Assembly (NCBI RefSeq): GCF_002976435.1
Contig: NZ_PUGF01000005.1
Coordinates: forward strand, 62,001 to 126,000
Length of the DNA: 64,000 bases
Direction: 5' to 3'
Origin: Solimicrobium silvestre
GTDB lineage: Bacteria > Pseudomonadota > Gammaproteobacteria > Burkholderiales > Burkholderiaceae_D
Under the pieces are notes generated by a model. That model was not told the DNA's origin and did not search any database. It was given only the letters and a program-made list of their open reading frames with translations. Made by a program: the position numbers and the translations under genes. Every line of letters starts with the position of its first letter. Within the stretch, counting starts at the first letter, position 1. Below, piece by piece: positions 23,387 through 35,446 of this stretch.

Positions 23387-25636
23387 TTAGAAATCGACAG
23401 TCACCGTTAAAGCTACGCTACGTGCTGGCAGCATCGTAATAAAATCACCAGCCAACGGGTTTGAGTCAGAACCGCTTCCGGAAATGCCGGTAATGTTATG
23501 TTTATCAAACAGGTTGTTGACGGCCAGTTGTACCTTCGCTGCTTTGGCAAACGAAGTTGGATTTTTGACCGTGTAGTTGACAAACATATTGGTCAACACT
23601 ACTGGATTAATGGTGTAGCTGTCGTCACCGGCAGCTGCGCCATCGTTGTACAGTTTGCCTACCCGTTTGGCGATGATGGAAGAATTCCAGCCGCCGTCTG
23701 CGTAAATAAAGCCCAGTGTTTCTACATCAGATGGTGCGCCAGCTACCCATTGACCAGTGCTGTACTTAGTTGTACCTACTGTGCCGTTGGCATAAATACT
23801 GAAGCCGCCGCCAAGCAATAAAGTGCCTTCCAGCTCTAAACCTTGGGTTGTTTCTGTTCCGCTGGCTACGCAAATTTGTGTAGTGATATCAGTTGGATCG
23901 GTAGCGCATGAATAGCTGTTATCCAGTTTGGTGTGGTACACGTCCGCATCAACCGTAAACTTGTCGGCTTTATAGACAGTGCCGATTTGGTAGGTGGTCG
24001 ATTTTTGTGCTTTTGGTGGTGTGGCCACTTTGGCGTAAGGAACGTCGAACACGGAAGTTGGTGGAATTAAATCACCTTGCGCTGCCTGGAAATAAGTCGA
24101 CCAGTTAGGTTGCAACTGATAATGCACATCCAATGTTGGTAATACGTCGTGGTAATTTACGCTGTTGGTCACATCTGGCATGCCACCTGTAGTAACACCG
24201 GTTGTTTTGTTTAATGTACCGCCGAGCAAGCCCACTTTTTTAAGATCTTGCAGATGGTCATAGTTCTGTTCGTAATCAGCCAGCTTCAAACCTGGAGTGA
24301 TTTTAAGGTCGTTGGTTACCTTAAATTCAAATTCCGCATACGGTTGCAATGTCGTTGTTTGATAGGTTTCGCTAAAGCGTGGCGTTACTTCATCTTGCCA
24401 GCTATCTAACTCATTTGAGTTGTATTGATGACGGTCGCTGTTGGCATACTCCAGCCAAACTCCGCTACGGAAAGTACCCAGATCGGTGTCTTTGCTAACG
24501 CGCAGGATATTACCGGTAGTGTGGTAGGAATTGAGCTTGTCAATACCGGTGTCGTTACCAGGAACATTGGCAGTGGCGAGAACTTTTGCAGTGCTTTGTG
24601 GAACCGCGCCGCCGATATTTTCTTGATTGTGATAGCCGTAGTTGTAAAACTTATTGTCTAACTTCCAGCCGTTACCTAAGTTAGAAGCAACGTCGATGTA
24701 TTGGAAGCTGGTTTTTACATTGTAAAAATTGTAGCCGTAGTAATTCGACTGAGTTGGATCGTTACTATTGAGGTAGTTGTCGCCGAATTGAGCAACTTGT
24801 GCGCGAGTCGGAGCACCTGCATCTAACTGATTGTTACGCACGTCCATGTAGGAAGCAAAAAGCGTTACGACTGTATCTGCAGAAACGATGTATTGGTATT
24901 TGCCCGAAAACGCTTCGCGATTTTGATGGTTATATGTTTGGTAGCCATCTGACGTCATTTGCTGCGCATTGATTAATAAATTGGATGCGCCTTCTGGGCC
25001 AAATTGACCGGTTTCATGTTCCAGAACAACCAGGCCGGTATCCCATGTACCGTAAGAACCAGTGATGCTGGTGCGAGGTGCTGTTTCTAAATTACGTGAC
25101 AATAAATTGAGCGAACCGCCAAATGTTGCCTGACCAATAGTTGCCGCTGTTCCCGGGCTACGATCAACTACTGCACCGCCGATTTCCATGGCCGGAAAAT
25201 AGACATAGGAATGATGGCTGACGCCGTTAGTATCGTTAAATGGAATGCCGTCAAAAGTAACTAGGTATTGGCTGTCAGTTAAGCCACGGATCGTAGTAGC
25301 AGCGTTACCTTGGCCGACACCGTTCGGGCTGTAGCTGAATGCGCCGGGTGTTAATTGAAATACCTGGCTGAAATCAGACACCGGCGACATGAAGTTGTCG
25401 ATGAAGTCGGCACTAACAACGGATTGAGCTGAACGCGCATCCAACGAGCCTTGTGACAACGCGGCTTTTGACGCTTCAGTTACCGGTGCTGGACTGTTTG
25501 TTGCAGTACCATTCGCGCCAACCACACCCAAATCAGTCGTTTGTTGTGCATGCACGAGCATAGGCGCAGTAAGGCACATTACAGAGAGAGCACGAATAAC
25601 ATTTAAAGCGCAAGGCTTCAGGTCAAACTGGTTCAT
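23387..25636 (-). CDS. TonB-dependent outer-membrane receptor
   Basis: The 749-residue protein has a signal peptide (LSVMCLTAPMLVHAQ, cleaved near residue 33), a plug domain (FMSPVSDFSQVFQLTPGAF, TTIRGLTDSQYLVTFDGIPFND) and a long barrel ending in an aromatic C-terminus (ALTVTVDF). I chose ATG 25636, eight bases after GGAG; the frame runs on to 25663. The Fur-box-like palindrome about 110 bp upstream suggests a ferric-siderophore or haem receptor. It is followed by exbB-exbD-tonB, which would power it. The ligand is not deducible; the barrel carries Fe-uptake-like but not diagnostic features. Confidence 0.93.
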   Translation of the reverse strand: MNQFDLKPCALNVIRALSVMCLTAPMLVHAQQTTDLGVVGANGTATNSPAPVTEASKAALSQGSLDARSAQSVVSADFIDNFMSPVSDFSQVFQLTPGAFSYSPNGVGQGNAATTIRGLTDSQYLVTFDGIPFNDTNGVSHHSYVYFPAMEIGGAVVDRSPGTAATIGQATFGGSLNLLSRNLETAPRTSITGSYGTWDTGLVVLEHETGQFGPEGASNLLINAQQMTSDGYQTYNHQNREAFSGKYQYIVSADTVVTLFASYMDVRNNQLDAGAPTRAQVAQFGDNYLNSNDPTQSNYYGYNFYNVKTSFQYIDVASNLGNGWKLDNKFYNYGYHNQENIGGAVPQSTAKVLATANVPGNDTGIDKLNSYHTTGNILRVSKDTDLGTFRSGVWLEYANSDRHQYNSNELDSWQDEVTPRFSETYQTTTLQPYAEFEFKVTNDLKITPGLKLADYEQNYDHLQDLKKVGLLGGTLNKTTGVTTGGMPDVTNSVNYHDVLPTLDVHYQLQPNWSTYFQAAQGDLIPPTSVFDVPYAKVATPPKAQKSTTYQIGTVYKADKFTVDADVYHTKLDNSYSCATDPTDITTQICVASGTETTQGLELEGTLLLGGGFSIYANGTVGTTKYSTGQWVAGAPSDVETLGFIYADGGWNSSIIAKRVGKLYNDGAAAGDDSYTINPVVLTNMFVNYTVKNPTSFAKAAKVQLAVNNLFDKHNITGISGSGSDSNPLAGDFITMLPARSVALTVTVDF

Positions 25637-25748
25637 CAAAAACTCCGTTGAAAGAAAACGCAAATGGTAATGTTGCTTTATTTCAAGGAAGTTACATGCG
25701 GATGAAGATTTGATGACGAGCTACTATTTATCTTGATTATTTTTGATA

Positions 25749-25767
25749 AATGAGAATAATTTTCATT
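25749..25767. promoter_or_regulatory. Fur-box-like palindrome upstream of the TonB-dependent receptor
   Basis: AATGAGAAT-A-ATTTTCATT is a 19-bp palindrome with one mismatched pair and closely matches the 19-bp Fur consensus GATAATGATAATCATTATC in its AATGA/TCATT half-sites. It is 113 bp upstream of the receptor ATG. This suggests iron repression of the receptor. Confidence 0.65.
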
Positions 25768-25861
25768 TCAATTCTTAATTAGCCAAATAAAAAACTGAGT
25801 ACGCTGTAAGTTTTGCAGCGTACTCCGTTGTTTTGTTTAGCGAATTAACTGCTGTTATGAC

Positions 25862-27316
25862 TCAATTTTGAGCCACTTTATCTTTATTATCTAACCCATT
25901 CCAACCGCCACCCAAAGCGGCAATCAGTTGTACCGCGGCGATTAAACGTGAATTAGTGATGGTTAATTCAGAACGTTCATTGGTGAGTGCTGTCGTTTGC
26001 GCGGTTACCACATTCAGATAATTGACGGTACCGGCTTTATATTGATTCATCGTGACGGCTAAGGCCTTGCGGGCAGAAATGGTGGCCGCATTTTGCACGA
26101 TATATTCGTCTTTTAAAATACGCAGCGAGGCCAGGTTGTCTTCGACGTTTTGAAAAGCAACCAGCACAGTTTGGCGATAACCGGCAACGCTGGCGTCATA
26201 CGCAGCAACTGCTTGCGCATTTTGAGCGCGTTTGGCACCGCCATCAAAAAGGGTAGCGGCAAGAGCCGGGCCAACTGACCAAACTCGGTTGGGCAAGGAG
26301 ATCCAATTCGCCAATGTGCTGCTTTGGTAGCCGCCAGATCCACCTAGTGTCAAGTTTGGAAAATAGGCGGCTTTGGTTACGCCAATTTGCGCATTGGCAG
26401 CCGCGACGGAGCGTTCAGATGCCGCGACGTCAGGACGTCTTTCCAATAAACTGGACGGCACGCCGACTGGAATTTCTGGCATCTCAGGCATATACGCGGT
26501 GGTTCCGATGGGAATTGCCGCAATGGAAAAAGAAGCAGGAGTTTTTCCGATTAAGATAGCAATAGCGTGTTCTAACTGGGCGCGTTGAATACCGACTTCT
26601 AAAGCTTGCGCTTCCGTGCTTTGTAGTTGAGTTTCCGCCAACAGAACGCTGTCGGTGGCAACTACGCCAGACTTGTATTGGTTTTGCGTGAGCGTTAAAG
26701 AACGGCGATATTCTTCTACTGTACGTTCAAGTAATTCTTTTTGCGCATCGAGTACCCGTAATTGAAAGTAGTTTTGCGCTAGCTGTGATTGCATGGAAAG
26801 GCGAGTCGCCTGCACATTGGCAAAGCTGGATAACGCCGTGTTTTCCTGCACTTCTACAGCCCGCCTGACGCTGCCCCACAGATCTACTTCCCAGCTTGCT
26901 GCAACACCGACTGAATTTACGGTGGTGGTGCCGGCCATTAAAGAATTGCTGCGAGTTCTACTTAAATTACCCGTCAGGCTAGGGAAGTACGCTGCTTTGG
27001 CATTGTCGACCAAGGCGCTGGCTGCCCGGTAATTTGCTTCGGCCTGCGCTAAAGTTAAGTTGGAGGTGGCGACTTGCTCAATCAAGGTATTGAGATTGTC
27101 GTCGTTAAATATGGTCCACCATTTAGCTGGAATTTCATGATCTTGCGGCTGTGCTGCTTTCCAGTTCTCTTTAAATTCTTTTGGAATGCCTGCTTCTGCC
27201 AGCGTCGTTGGGCGCACATAATCCGGGCCAACATTACATCCACTCAACGAAATCAATGCCAGAGCAACTGCATTAGCCAATACAAATTTTTCTGCTATAA
27301 ATTTTTTAGAAATCAT
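25862..27316 (-). CDS. RND efflux outer-membrane lipoprotein (NodT/TolC family)
   Basis: The 484-residue protein carries a lipoprotein signal (VALALISLSGC, Cys about residue 28), followed by NVGPDYVRP, the usual mature start of NodT-type outer-membrane factors. Two repeated helical OEP domains follow (EQVATSNLTLAQAEANYRAA; LLERRPDVAASERSVAAANAQIG). It supplies the outer-membrane tunnel of the tripartite pump encoded just upstream. Its ATG is 10 bases after the mdtC stop, so it belongs to the mdtABC operon. E. coli mdtABC lacks its own channel gene and uses TolC, so this is a self-contained arrangement. Confidence 0.94.
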   Translation of the reverse strand: MISKKFIAEKFVLANAVALALISLSGCNVGPDYVRPTTLAEAGIPKEFKENWKAAQPQDHEIPAKWWTIFNDDNLNTLIEQVATSNLTLAQAEANYRAASALVDNAKAAYFPSLTGNLSRTRSNSLMAGTTTVNSVGVAASWEVDLWGSVRRAVEVQENTALSSFANVQATRLSMQSQLAQNYFQLRVLDAQKELLERTVEEYRRSLTLTQNQYKSGVVATDSVLLAETQLQSTEAQALEVGIQRAQLEHAIAILIGKTPASFSIAAIPIGTTAYMPEMPEIPVGVPSSLLERRPDVAASERSVAAANAQIGVTKAAYFPNLTLGGSGGYQSSTLANWISLPNRVWSVGPALAATLFDGGAKRAQNAQAVAAYDASVAGYRQTVLVAFQNVEDNLASLRILKDEYIVQNAATISARKALAVTMNQYKAGTVNYLNVVTAQTTALTNERSELTITNSRLIAAVQLIAALGGGWNGLDNKDKVAQN

Positions 27317-27326
27317 GATTATTTCC

Positions 27327-30300
27327 TCAACTAGGTTCTATTTGGGTTGGCATCGCAGGCGCAGCATGGGCGTGCCTGCGCGCCTTAATGCGCTGCCCCA
27401 GTGCGTGCAGCTTATCCATATATAAATAAACGACCGGTGTCGTGAATAAGGTCAGGAGCTGGCTGACGATCAACCCGCCGATAATGGTCACTCCAAGCGG
27501 TTGGCGTAATTCTGAGCCAGTGCCGGTGCCAAAAGCCAGTGGCACCGCACCTAGCAAGGCTGCCATAGTGGTCATCATGATAGGGCGGAAGCGTTGCAGA
27601 CAAGCTTGTTTGATCGCATCAAACGGTGTTTTCTTGTCGATGCGCTGCGCCACTAGTGCGAAGTCGATCATCATAATGGCGTTCTTCTTGACGATACCAA
27701 TCAATAAAATAATGCCGATGAAAGCCATCATGCTGAGTTCCATTTTAACCAGCAGCAACGCTAATAAAGCGCCAACTCCGGCCGACGGCAGGGTAGATAA
27801 AATGGTGATCGGATGTACCAAACTTTCATACAACACACCAAGCACTATATAAATAGTAAGTAGCGACGCCACAATTAAAAACGGCATTGTTTTTAACGAG
27901 TCCTGGAATGTTTTGGCAGTTCCCTGGAAGCTGCCTTGTATCGTTGCCGGTAATCCGAGCTTCGCCGTTGCCGCATCAATCGCTGTAACTGCATCGCTTA
28001 ATACTGCGCCCGGTGCCAGGTTAAATGACATGGTGGTCGCTGCGAATTGTCCTTGGTGGTTAACGTTTAGCGTAGTGGTAGTTGGCTCGAATGTTGCAAA
28101 AGAGGACAGCGGAACCAAGGTGCCAGAAGCGGACGTGACAAAAATGCTGCTTAAAGTTTCGGGACGCTGCCAATATTCTGGCGAGACTTCCATAATCACA
28201 TGATATTGATTACGCGCTTCATAAATGACGGACACCTGACGCTGGCCAAACGCATCGTATAAGGCAGCGTCGATCTTGGTCTGCGTTACGCCCATTCGCA
28301 ATGCGGTAGGCCGGTCTATGCTTAAGGTAACTTGCAAGCCTTTATCTTGTTGCGTCGAGTTGACGTCAGCCAGTTGCGGTAAGTCTTGCAAGGCGCGTAA
28401 AACTTTGGGTGACCATTTATCCAGTTCCTTCAAGTCGTCGCCTTGCAAGGTGTATTGGTATAAGGCATTGCCGGAACGTCCACCCACCCGAATGTCTTGG
28501 CGCGCTTGTAAAAACAGGGTAGCACCGGGAATAGCGGCCAGTTTGCCACGCAGCCGGTTAATCACATTGTCAGCACTAATTTTGCGTTCATCCAAGGGCT
28601 TTAAGGTGATAAACATTCTTCCTGAATTGGTTTGACTGCCGCCCGTGAATCCAACCACATGTTTTACCGCAGGGTCAGCTTTTACCACATCAATATAGGC
28701 TGATAACTTGGGTAACATAGCTTGAAATGAAGTGGCTTGATCGGCCACGATAGAGCCCATAATCATGCCGGTATCCTGACTTGGAAATAAACCGCCGGGC
28801 ACTTTTGTAAATAAAAATACATTTAATCCGATGACTGCAAACATCGTGAGCAGCGTGATGCGTGAGTGACGTAAAGCGACATCCAGACCGTTGGCATATT
28901 TTTGTTGTAACCAAACAAAAGCACGTTCACTGGCTTGATAGATCCGGCCGTGTTTTTGCTCATTATGCGGCTTTAATAATCGGGCGCACATCATTGGCGT
29001 CGTTGAAATTGACACCACTAAAGACACCAACACCGCAACTGATAAGGTAACCGCAAATTCATGGAAGATCCGGCCGATTATGCCGCCCATAAACAACATG
29101 GGAATAAACACGGCTACTAATGAAATACTCATCGACAAAACCGTAAATCCAACTTCACGCGCACCGCGCAAAGTGGCTTGCCAGGGAGTCATGCCATCTT
29201 CAATATGGCGTGAAATATTTTCTAACACCACAATCGCATCGTCCACCACAAAGCCGGTAGAAACCGTGAGCGCCATTAACGAGAAATTATCAAGGCTATA
29301 GCCGCATAAATACATAATCCCGAAAGTACCTAATAAGGAAATAGGCACCGCAACAGAAGGGATAATGCTGGCGCGTACATTACGCAAGAATAAGAACACC
29401 ACCAAAATGACTAAGCCGATGGAGATGGCCAAAGTACGCTCAACATCATGCAGGGAAGCGCGGATCGTGGTGGTTTGATCCAAGGTTTCCGTCATGTCGA
29501 TGGAACTCGGTATTGATGCTTTAAGTTGCGGCAAGACGGAACGAATTCGATCAACAGTTTCAATAATGTTGGCGTTGGGTTGTTTGAAAAGAATCAGCAA
29601 TACCGCTGGTTTGCCATCGGCGCTACCGGCATTGCGAACATCTTCCACCGAGTTGACTACGTTGCCGATGTCACTTAGGTGAATTGGGTTGTTGTTTTTG
29701 TAGCCGACAATCAGGGGTATGTAATCGACCGCTTTTTTGGCCTGATCATTGGTAAAAATTTGCCACTGTTTGTCACCTTCTTCAACAGTACCTTTGGGTG
29801 TATTGGCATTGGTGCTGGTAATGGCAGTTCGTACTTGTTCCAGACCTATGCCATATTTGTTTAATGTCAGTGGGTTCAGCTCAATACGTACTGCTGGCAA
29901 AGCACTGCCACCAACAATGACTTGCCCAATGCCTTCAACTTGCGACAGTTTTTGTTGCATGGTGGTTGAGGCAATGTCATACATCTGACCTTGATTCATG
30001 GTGTCCGAGGTGAGCGCCAAGATCATAATTGGCGCATCAGACGGATTCACTTTGCGGTAAGTCGGGTTGGTTTTTAAGGTAACTGGTAAATCCACCCGGG
30101 CAGCAGCAATTGCTGCTTGTACGTCGCGCGCAGCACCGTCAATGTCACGACTTAAATCAAATTGCAGAGTAATCGACGTGGATCCCAGCGAACTTGATGA
30201 CGTCATTTCATTAATACCGGCGATGCGCCCAAGTGACCGTTCCAACGGCGTTGCCACCGTAGTTGCCATGATTTCCGGGCTAGCTCCGGGAATACCTGCG

Positions 30301-30443
30301 GAGACGGAAATAACTGGAAAATCAACGCTCGGCATCGGCGATACCGGAAGCAGGGAAAATCCGACGATACCAGCCAACGCAACGCCTATTGTTAGTAGGG
30401 TGGTTGCGATGGGCCGTCTGATAAAAGGAGAGGAAATATTCAT
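27327..30443 (-). CDS. mdtC: Multidrug RND transporter subunit MdtC
   Basis: This 1038-residue protein is a proton-driven RND transporter with twelve predicted membrane segments. It matches MdtC in the N-terminus ([20 protein letters not shown]), [20 protein letters not shown], and [21 protein letters not shown]. Central and C-terminal signatures ([43 protein letters not shown]) are intact. It pairs with MdtB as a B2C heterotrimer in the known system. The ATG overlaps the mdtB TGA (ATGA at 30440-30443), pointing to coupled translation and a fixed stoichiometry. Confidence 0.95.
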   Translation of the reverse strand: MNISSPFIRRPIATTLLTIGVALAGIVGFSLLPVSPMPSVDFPVISVSAGIPGASPEIMATTVATPLERSLGRIAGINEMTSSSSLGSTSITLQFDLSRDIDGAARDVQAAIAAARVDLPVTLKTNPTYRKVNPSDAPIMILALTSDTMNQGQMYDIASTTMQQKLSQVEGIGQVIVGGSALPAVRIELNPLTLNKYGIGLEQVRTAITSTNANTPKGTVEEGDKQWQIFTNDQAKKAVDYIPLIVGYKNNNPIHLSDIGNVVNSVEDVRNAGSADGKPAVLLILFKQPNANIIETVDRIRSVLPQLKASIPSSIDMTETLDQTTTIRASLHDVERTLAISIGLVILVVFLFLRNVRASIIPSVAVPISLLGTFGIMYLCGYSLDNFSLMALTVSTGFVVDDAIVVLENISRHIEDGMTPWQATLRGAREVGFTVLSMSISLVAVFIPMLFMGGIIGRIFHEFAVTLSVAVLVSLVVSISTTPMMCARLLKPHNEQKHGRIYQASERAFVWLQQKYANGLDVALRHSRITLLTMFAVIGLNVFLFTKVPGGLFPSQDTGMIMGSIVADQATSFQAMLPKLSAYIDVVKADPAVKHVVGFTGGSQTNSGRMFITLKPLDERKISADNVINRLRGKLAAIPGATLFLQARQDIRVGGRSGNALYQYTLQGDDLKELDKWSPKVLRALQDLPQLADVNSTQQDKGLQVTLSIDRPTALRMGVTQTKIDAALYDAFGQRQVSVIYEARNQYHVIMEVSPEYWQRPETLSSIFVTSASGTLVPLSSFATFEPTTTTLNVNHQGQFAATTMSFNLAPGAVLSDAVTAIDAATAKLGLPATIQGSFQGTAKTFQDSLKTMPFLIVASLLTIYIVLGVLYESLVHPITILSTLPSAGVGALLALLLVKMELSMMAFIGIILLIGIVKKNAIMMIDFALVAQRIDKKTPFDAIKQACLQRFRPIMMTTMAALLGAVPLAFGTGTGSELRQPLGVTIIGGLIVSQLLTLFTTPVVYLYMDKLHALGQRIKARRHAHAAPAMPTQIEPS

Positions 30444-33400
30444 TCTGGGCGTGCTGGCGGTAACTGAGTTGGTAACTTTGTTTCCAATTCGTCTGGCTGT
30501 TCTTCTTCCTCATTCTCTTCAAGGCGGGAGCTGGCTTGAGGATTAATGCGGCGCGCCAAGCGATCAAAGGCGAGATAAATTACCGGGGTGGTGAATAAGG
30601 TTAACACCTGACAAACGATTAAACCGCCCACAATCGTAATACCGAGCGGATGACGTAATTCAGAGCCAACACCGCCGCCCAGCATCAGTGGTAATGCGCC
30701 TAATAACGCGGCCATGGTGGTCATCATAATCGGGCGGAACCGTAACAAACAGGCTTGGTAAATCGCGTCGCGAGGAGACATGTTTTGATTGCGCTCTGCA
30801 TCTAGCGCAAAGTCAATAATCATAATGGCGTTTTTCTTGACAATCCCGATCAGCAGAATAATCCCGATCACCGCAATAATGCCCAGATCAGAACCAAATG
30901 CCATCAATGCCAATAACGCGCCCATTCCAGCTGAAGGTAATGTAGAAAGAATGGTAATAGGGTGAATATAGCTTTCATACAGCACGCCCAAGACAATATA
31001 TACCGTCACAATCGCCGCTAAAATTAATAGCAGTTCATTACCCAGCGACGCATTAAATGCCTGTGCCGCACCTTGGAAATTAATTTGTGTTGAGGCGGGT
31101 AAGTTGACGGCCAACTTGGCTTTATTAATCGCTTCAACCGCTTGCCCTAAAGATACGCCGGGAGCCAGGTTAAATGACACCGTATTGGCCGGGAACTGAC
31201 CAATATGGTTGATGACCAGCGGCGTATGTTTCTCCGTGATGCTGGCAATGGCGCTCAAAGGAACTTGCGTGTCATTGGTGCCGCTGATGTAGATATTTTT
31301 TAACGCTGCCGGACTAATCTGGAATTCAGGCTTCACTTCCAAAATAACCCGATACTGATTTGTCTGGGTAAAAATAGTCGAAACAATGCGTTGACCAAAT
31401 GCGCTATATAACGTGCTATCAATCGCCGTTGGTGTAATTCCCATCCGTGCAGCGGTGCTGCGGTCGATGGTGAGAGCAACTTGCAAGCCCTGATCTTGTA
31501 AATCACTGGCTACATCGCGCAGTTCAGGCAGCTTGTTAAGCACTTCAACTAATTTCGGAGTCCAAGTGCTGAGCTGTTCTGGGTCGGCATCTTCTACTGA
31601 GAATTGATATTGCGTCCGGCTAACCCGGGTTTCTATCGTTAAGTCCTGTACCGGTTGCATGTAAAGCGAGATACCTTCCACGTCAGCTAACTTTTTTTGC
31701 AAACGCTGGATGATTTCTGCCGCGCTGTGTTCGCGATCATCATGTGGTTTCAAGTTGATTTGAATCCGGCCACTGTTTAAGGTGGTATTGACGCCATCGA
31801 CACCGATGAAGGACGATAAGCTTTCCACTTCAGGGTCTTGCAAAATAACTTTGGCTAAGGCTTGTTGACGATCAGCCATGGCTGGGAATGAGATCGATTG
31901 CGGTGCTTCGGAAATGCCTTGAATTACGCCGGTATCTTGCAATGGGAAAAAGCCTTTAGGCACCACAATATAGAGCAGCACCGTTAATACCAACGTTCCA
32001 ATTGCGACCAGTAAAGTGGCAGTTTGACGTTCCAATACCCAATTCAGCCAAACGCCGTAACGTTCAATAACGCGCTCATAAAACTGACCGGATGCATGAT
32101 AAAAACGGCTTTGCTGGTCTTCTGGTGTGTGGCGTAATAATTTGGCGCACATCATCGGCGTTAAGGTGAGTGAAACAATCGCGGAAATGACGATGGTGAC
32201 TGATAAGGTAATCGCAAATTCGCGGAACAGGCGGCCGACGATATCACCCATAAACAACAAGGGAATTAATACCGCGATTAGGGAAATAGTCAGCGACAAA
32301 ATGGTAAAGCCAATTTGCTTGGAGCCTTTGATCGCAGCTGCTAACGGTTCTTCACCTTCTTCAATATAGCGAGCAATATTTTCAATCATCACAATCGCAT
32401 CATCGACCACAAAGCCGGTAGAAATAGTGAGCGCCATCAAGCTCAGATTGTTTAAGCTAAAGCCAGCCAGATACATGACGGAGAAGGAACCAATGACGGA
32501 AAGCGGCACGGCAACGCTTGGAATAATGGTGGCAGCCAGATTACGTAAAAACAGGAAAATCACCATCACCACCAGGGCAACCGAGAGCATTAATTCAAAC
32601 TGCACGTCTTTGACTGAACTACGAATCGTGTCAGTCCGGTCGCTAAGAATACTGACTTCAATTCCGGCAGGAATCGCGGCTTTTAATCGCGGTAATAATT
32701 GTTTAACGTGATCCACCACGTCAATCACATTCGCACCAGGCTGGCGTTGAATATTTAAAATAATCGCCGGCTTGTCATTGACCCAGGCAGCGAGTTTAAC
32801 GTTTTCAGCATCTTCAATGACATCGGCCACATCGGATAAACGCACTGGCGCGTTGTTGCGGTAAGCGACAAACACATCGCGGTATTCAGCGGCGCTTTTC
32901 AACTGATCATTCGCGTCAATGGTGAATGCACGGGCAGGGCCATCGAAGCTGCCCTTTGCCTGATTCACATTCGCAGCGCCAATTGCTGTACGAACATCTT
33001 CAATATTTAATCCATACGAAGCGAGTGCCGTTGGGTTGACCTGAACCCGCACCGCAGGGCGTTGACCGCCTGAAATGCTGACCAGACCGACACCGGATAC
33101 TTGCGAAATTTTTTGTGCTAACCGGGTATCGGCAAACGATTGTACCTGCGGTAACGGGAGTGTTTTTGAAGTCAGTGCCAAGGTCATAATTGGCGTGTCT
33201 GCCGGATTAACCTTGTTGTAAATCGGCGGAGCCGGAATATCCACCGGTAATAAATTACCGGCGGCGTTAATCGATGCTTGTACCTCTTGTTCTGCCACAT
33301 CCAGGCTCAGCGCGAGGCTGAATTGCAGGGTAATGACCGACGCGCCGCCAGAACTGCTGGACGACATTTGGTTTAATCCTGGCATTTGTCCAAACTGACG

Positions 33401-33604
33401 CTCTAAGGGTGCTGTAATCGACGAAGTAATGACTTCGGGACTTGCTCCCGGATATAACGTAACGACTTGAATCGTAGGGTAATCTACTTCCGGCAAAGCA
33501 GAAAGAGGCAGCAAACGGTAGGCCATTAAGCCAACCAGCAGCAGTGCCACCATTAATAACGCGGTGGCGACTGGCCTTTCAATAAAGGGGCGGGATAAAT
33601 TCAT
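30440..33604 (-). CDS. mdtB: Multidrug RND transporter subunit MdtB
   Basis: The 1054-residue RND permease matches MdtB in the N-terminus ([20 protein letters not shown]), [38 protein letters not shown] and [18 protein letters not shown]. Twelve membrane segments and two large periplasmic loops are evident. The charged C-terminal tail ([19 protein letters not shown]) is acidic and longer than usual. Known MdtABC pumps export bile salts, novobiocin and similar compounds; the substrate range here is inferred from the family. It lies two bases after mdtA and overlaps mdtC by four. Confidence 0.95.
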   Translation of the reverse strand: MNLSRPFIERPVATALLMVALLLVGLMAYRLLPLSALPEVDYPTIQVVTLYPGASPEVITSSITAPLERQFGQMPGLNQMSSSSSGGASVITLQFSLALSLDVAEQEVQASINAAGNLLPVDIPAPPIYNKVNPADTPIMTLALTSKTLPLPQVQSFADTRLAQKISQVSGVGLVSISGGQRPAVRVQVNPTALASYGLNIEDVRTAIGAANVNQAKGSFDGPARAFTIDANDQLKSAAEYRDVFVAYRNNAPVRLSDVADVIEDAENVKLAAWVNDKPAIILNIQRQPGANVIDVVDHVKQLLPRLKAAIPAGIEVSILSDRTDTIRSSVKDVQFELMLSVALVVMVIFLFLRNLAATIIPSVAVPLSVIGSFSVMYLAGFSLNNLSLMALTISTGFVVDDAIVMIENIARYIEEGEEPLAAAIKGSKQIGFTILSLTISLIAVLIPLLFMGDIVGRLFREFAITLSVTIVISAIVSLTLTPMMCAKLLRHTPEDQQSRFYHASGQFYERVIERYGVWLNWVLERQTATLLVAIGTLVLTVLLYIVVPKGFFPLQDTGVIQGISEAPQSISFPAMADRQQALAKVILQDPEVESLSSFIGVDGVNTTLNSGRIQINLKPHDDREHSAAEIIQRLQKKLADVEGISLYMQPVQDLTIETRVSRTQYQFSVEDADPEQLSTWTPKLVEVLNKLPELRDVASDLQDQGLQVALTIDRSTAARMGITPTAIDSTLYSAFGQRIVSTIFTQTNQYRVILEVKPEFQISPAALKNIYISGTNDTQVPLSAIASITEKHTPLVINHIGQFPANTVSFNLAPGVSLGQAVEAINKAKLAVNLPASTQINFQGAAQAFNASLGNELLLILAAIVTVYIVLGVLYESYIHPITILSTLPSAGMGALLALMAFGSDLGIIAVIGIILLIGIVKKNAIMIIDFALDAERNQNMSPRDAIYQACLLRFRPIMMTTMAALLGALPLMLGGGVGSELRHPLGITIVGGLIVCQVLTLFTTPVIYLAFDRLARRINPQASSRLEENEEEEQPDELETKLPTQLPPARPE

Positions 33605-33606
33605 GA

Positions 33607-34926
33607 TTAGTTAGGCGCGCTTGCTGAACTGCTGGATGAAGCCGATGCCGATGCCGATGCTGCATGCTTATGTTTGCCGCTTCCGTCTTTGCTTCCTTTA
33701 TCTCCTTTTGCCGCATCAGTATTGCTGGCCGTGTCTACTTTGGCACCGTCACGCAGTTTGTCTGCGCCGTCAATCACCACTATGTCACCACTTTGCAAGC
33801 CAGAAACCACTTCAGTTTTATCGCCCTGAGTGGTGCCAACTACCACCGTGTGTTGGCTAACCGTACTGTCAGCCGCAACGACGAAGGCAAAGCTGCTCGA
33901 TCTGCCGCGTTGAATGGCGGAGCTCGGTACGGTGATGACATTATGTTTGGTTTCAAGCAGTAATTTAGCGTTAACAAATTGGCTAGGGAACAGGTTTAAA
34001 TCCGTGTTGGCAAATTCTGCTTTGAGCTTAACCATGCCCGTGGTTGGGTCAATCTGGTTATCAATGGTTTGTAATCCACCGCTAGTTATTTTTTCTTTAA
34101 AGGCGCGATCATAAGCATCTACCGCAATTTTTTTACCTGATTGAAGATTCTTCAGCAAAGCTGGAATGCTGTCTTCCGGTAGGGTAAACAACACCGACAT
34201 AGGTTGTAACTGGGTGATGATGACAATACCGGTGCTATCGGATGCATGTATGACGTTACCCAAGTCAACCTGACGCAGGCCAGCACGACCAGAAACTGGA
34301 GCGGTTACTTTAGAGTAAACAAGATTGAGTTTGGCGGTTGCAAGAAGTCCTTCATCTACTTTTACGGTGCCTTCATACTGATCTACTAATGCGAGTTGAG
34401 TATCTACCTGCTGCGAAGCAATCGAGTCTTGCTTAAGTAAAGTACGATAGCGTTCCAAGTCGATCCGGGCGTTAGCCAATAACGCTTTATCGCGCATCAG
34501 TTGTCCTTCGGCTTGAGTCCATGCCGCCTGGTAAGGGCGGGGGTCGATTTCTGCTAATACGTCACCGCGTTTAACCATTTGACCTTCGGTGAAATAAATT
34601 TTCATTATTTCGCCGTCGATACGTGACTTAACAGTTACGGTAGCGAGTGGTGTTACTGTGCCTAGACCATTTAGATAAACGTTAATGTCATCCGTTTTAG
34701 CTAATGCAGTTACGACCGGTATCGGTTTTGCCGCATTAGCTCCGCCATGTTTGCCTCCATCTGCACTCGCGGATGCTGCGCCGCCATCTTTGGCGCTTTT
34801 CGCTGATTTGGAAAAGTACACAGCACCAGCGCCAGCAATAATAACTAGCGCTAAGAGCCAAAGCCATTTGTTGGAGGATTTTGTGGATGGTGAAGAATTA
34901 GTAGATGAAGGCGTGATTTTGTTCAT
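33607..34926 (-). CDS. mdtA: RND efflux periplasmic adaptor MdtA
   Basis: The 439-residue membrane-fusion protein bridges MdtBC to the outer-membrane channel. It has an N-terminal membrane anchor ([19 protein letters not shown], about residues 23-41), a biotinyl-lipoyl hairpin ([15 protein letters not shown] type: [20 protein letters not shown]), a helical coiled-coil segment and HlyD-type beta barrels ([20 protein letters not shown]). The C-terminal 45 residues are a Lys/Gly then Ala/Ser-rich low-complexity tail. It is the first gene of the mdtABC-channel operon. The 520 bp upstream contain no obvious regulator gene; BaeSR, which controls the E. coli operon, is not present nearby. Confidence 0.94.
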   Translation of the reverse strand: MNKITPSSTNSSPSTKSSNKWLWLLALVIIAGAGAVYFSKSAKSAKDGGAASASADGGKHGGANAAKPIPVVTALAKTDDINVYLNGLGTVTPLATVTVKSRIDGEIMKIYFTEGQMVKRGDVLAEIDPRPYQAAWTQAEGQLMRDKALLANARIDLERYRTLLKQDSIASQQVDTQLALVDQYEGTVKVDEGLLATAKLNLVYSKVTAPVSGRAGLRQVDLGNVIHASDSTGIVIITQLQPMSVLFTLPEDSIPALLKNLQSGKKIAVDAYDRAFKEKITSGGLQTIDNQIDPTTGMVKLKAEFANTDLNLFPSQFVNAKLLLETKHNVITVPSSAIQRGRSSSFAFVVAADSTVSQHTVVVGTTQGDKTEVVSGLQSGDIVVIDGADKLRDGAKVDTASNTDAAKGDKGSKDGSGKHKHAASASASASSSSSASAPN

Positions 34927-35446
34927 GGGATTTAAAGGAAGATCACTTTGAAAGTTGGAAGAATCTGTTCAAGATTCAAATACTGTTTACATATTGCGGG
35001 CAAACAGAAGAGTTTGTATATATGAGTTAGCTTATAAAAAGATGCGTTATTAGACACTGGATTGAGAATTGCTGGCAAACAATTCTTTGTATAGTGCTTG
35101 TTACATACCTGCTTGTATTTTCACACTTTGACTGCCGTGATTATGGCACTTCTCACCCTCATCAGGAATTCACGTGTTTATTCTTGACGGGGTTCGACTG
35201 CCTATTTATAAAATTGTTCCAGGGAAATTGATTTTTCTTTTAAAGGCTAAATTACTTATTTATTTGTAATTTTATTTAATTAATTATTGCGATTGAATTT
35301 GTCATAATTAGCGTATTGCCCAATGTGTTTTTTTTCATTAGTATCACTGCCATGTCAGAATCTGTCCGCTGCCACCTTCCTGCTTGCCCCTCTTTGTCAA
35401 AATAACTTTTGCAAAGCCAACCGTTGTCATTAATTGGAGTCGCACC
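34927..35446. other. Divergent AT-rich intergenic region, mdtA / exported methyltransferase
   Basis: These 520 bp are AT-rich with no credible gene. A strong sigma-70-like promoter toward the right is listed at 35184-35212. The mdtA promoter must also lie here but I cannot place it safely. Confidence 0.6.
35184..35212 (+). promoter_or_regulatory. Predicted sigma-70 promoter toward the exported methyltransferase gene
   Basis: TTGACG (35184-35189) and TATAAA (35207-35212) are separated by 17 bp, a near-consensus pair. The gene begins at 35447, so the transcript would have an untranslated leader of about 230 bases. Confidence 0.45.
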
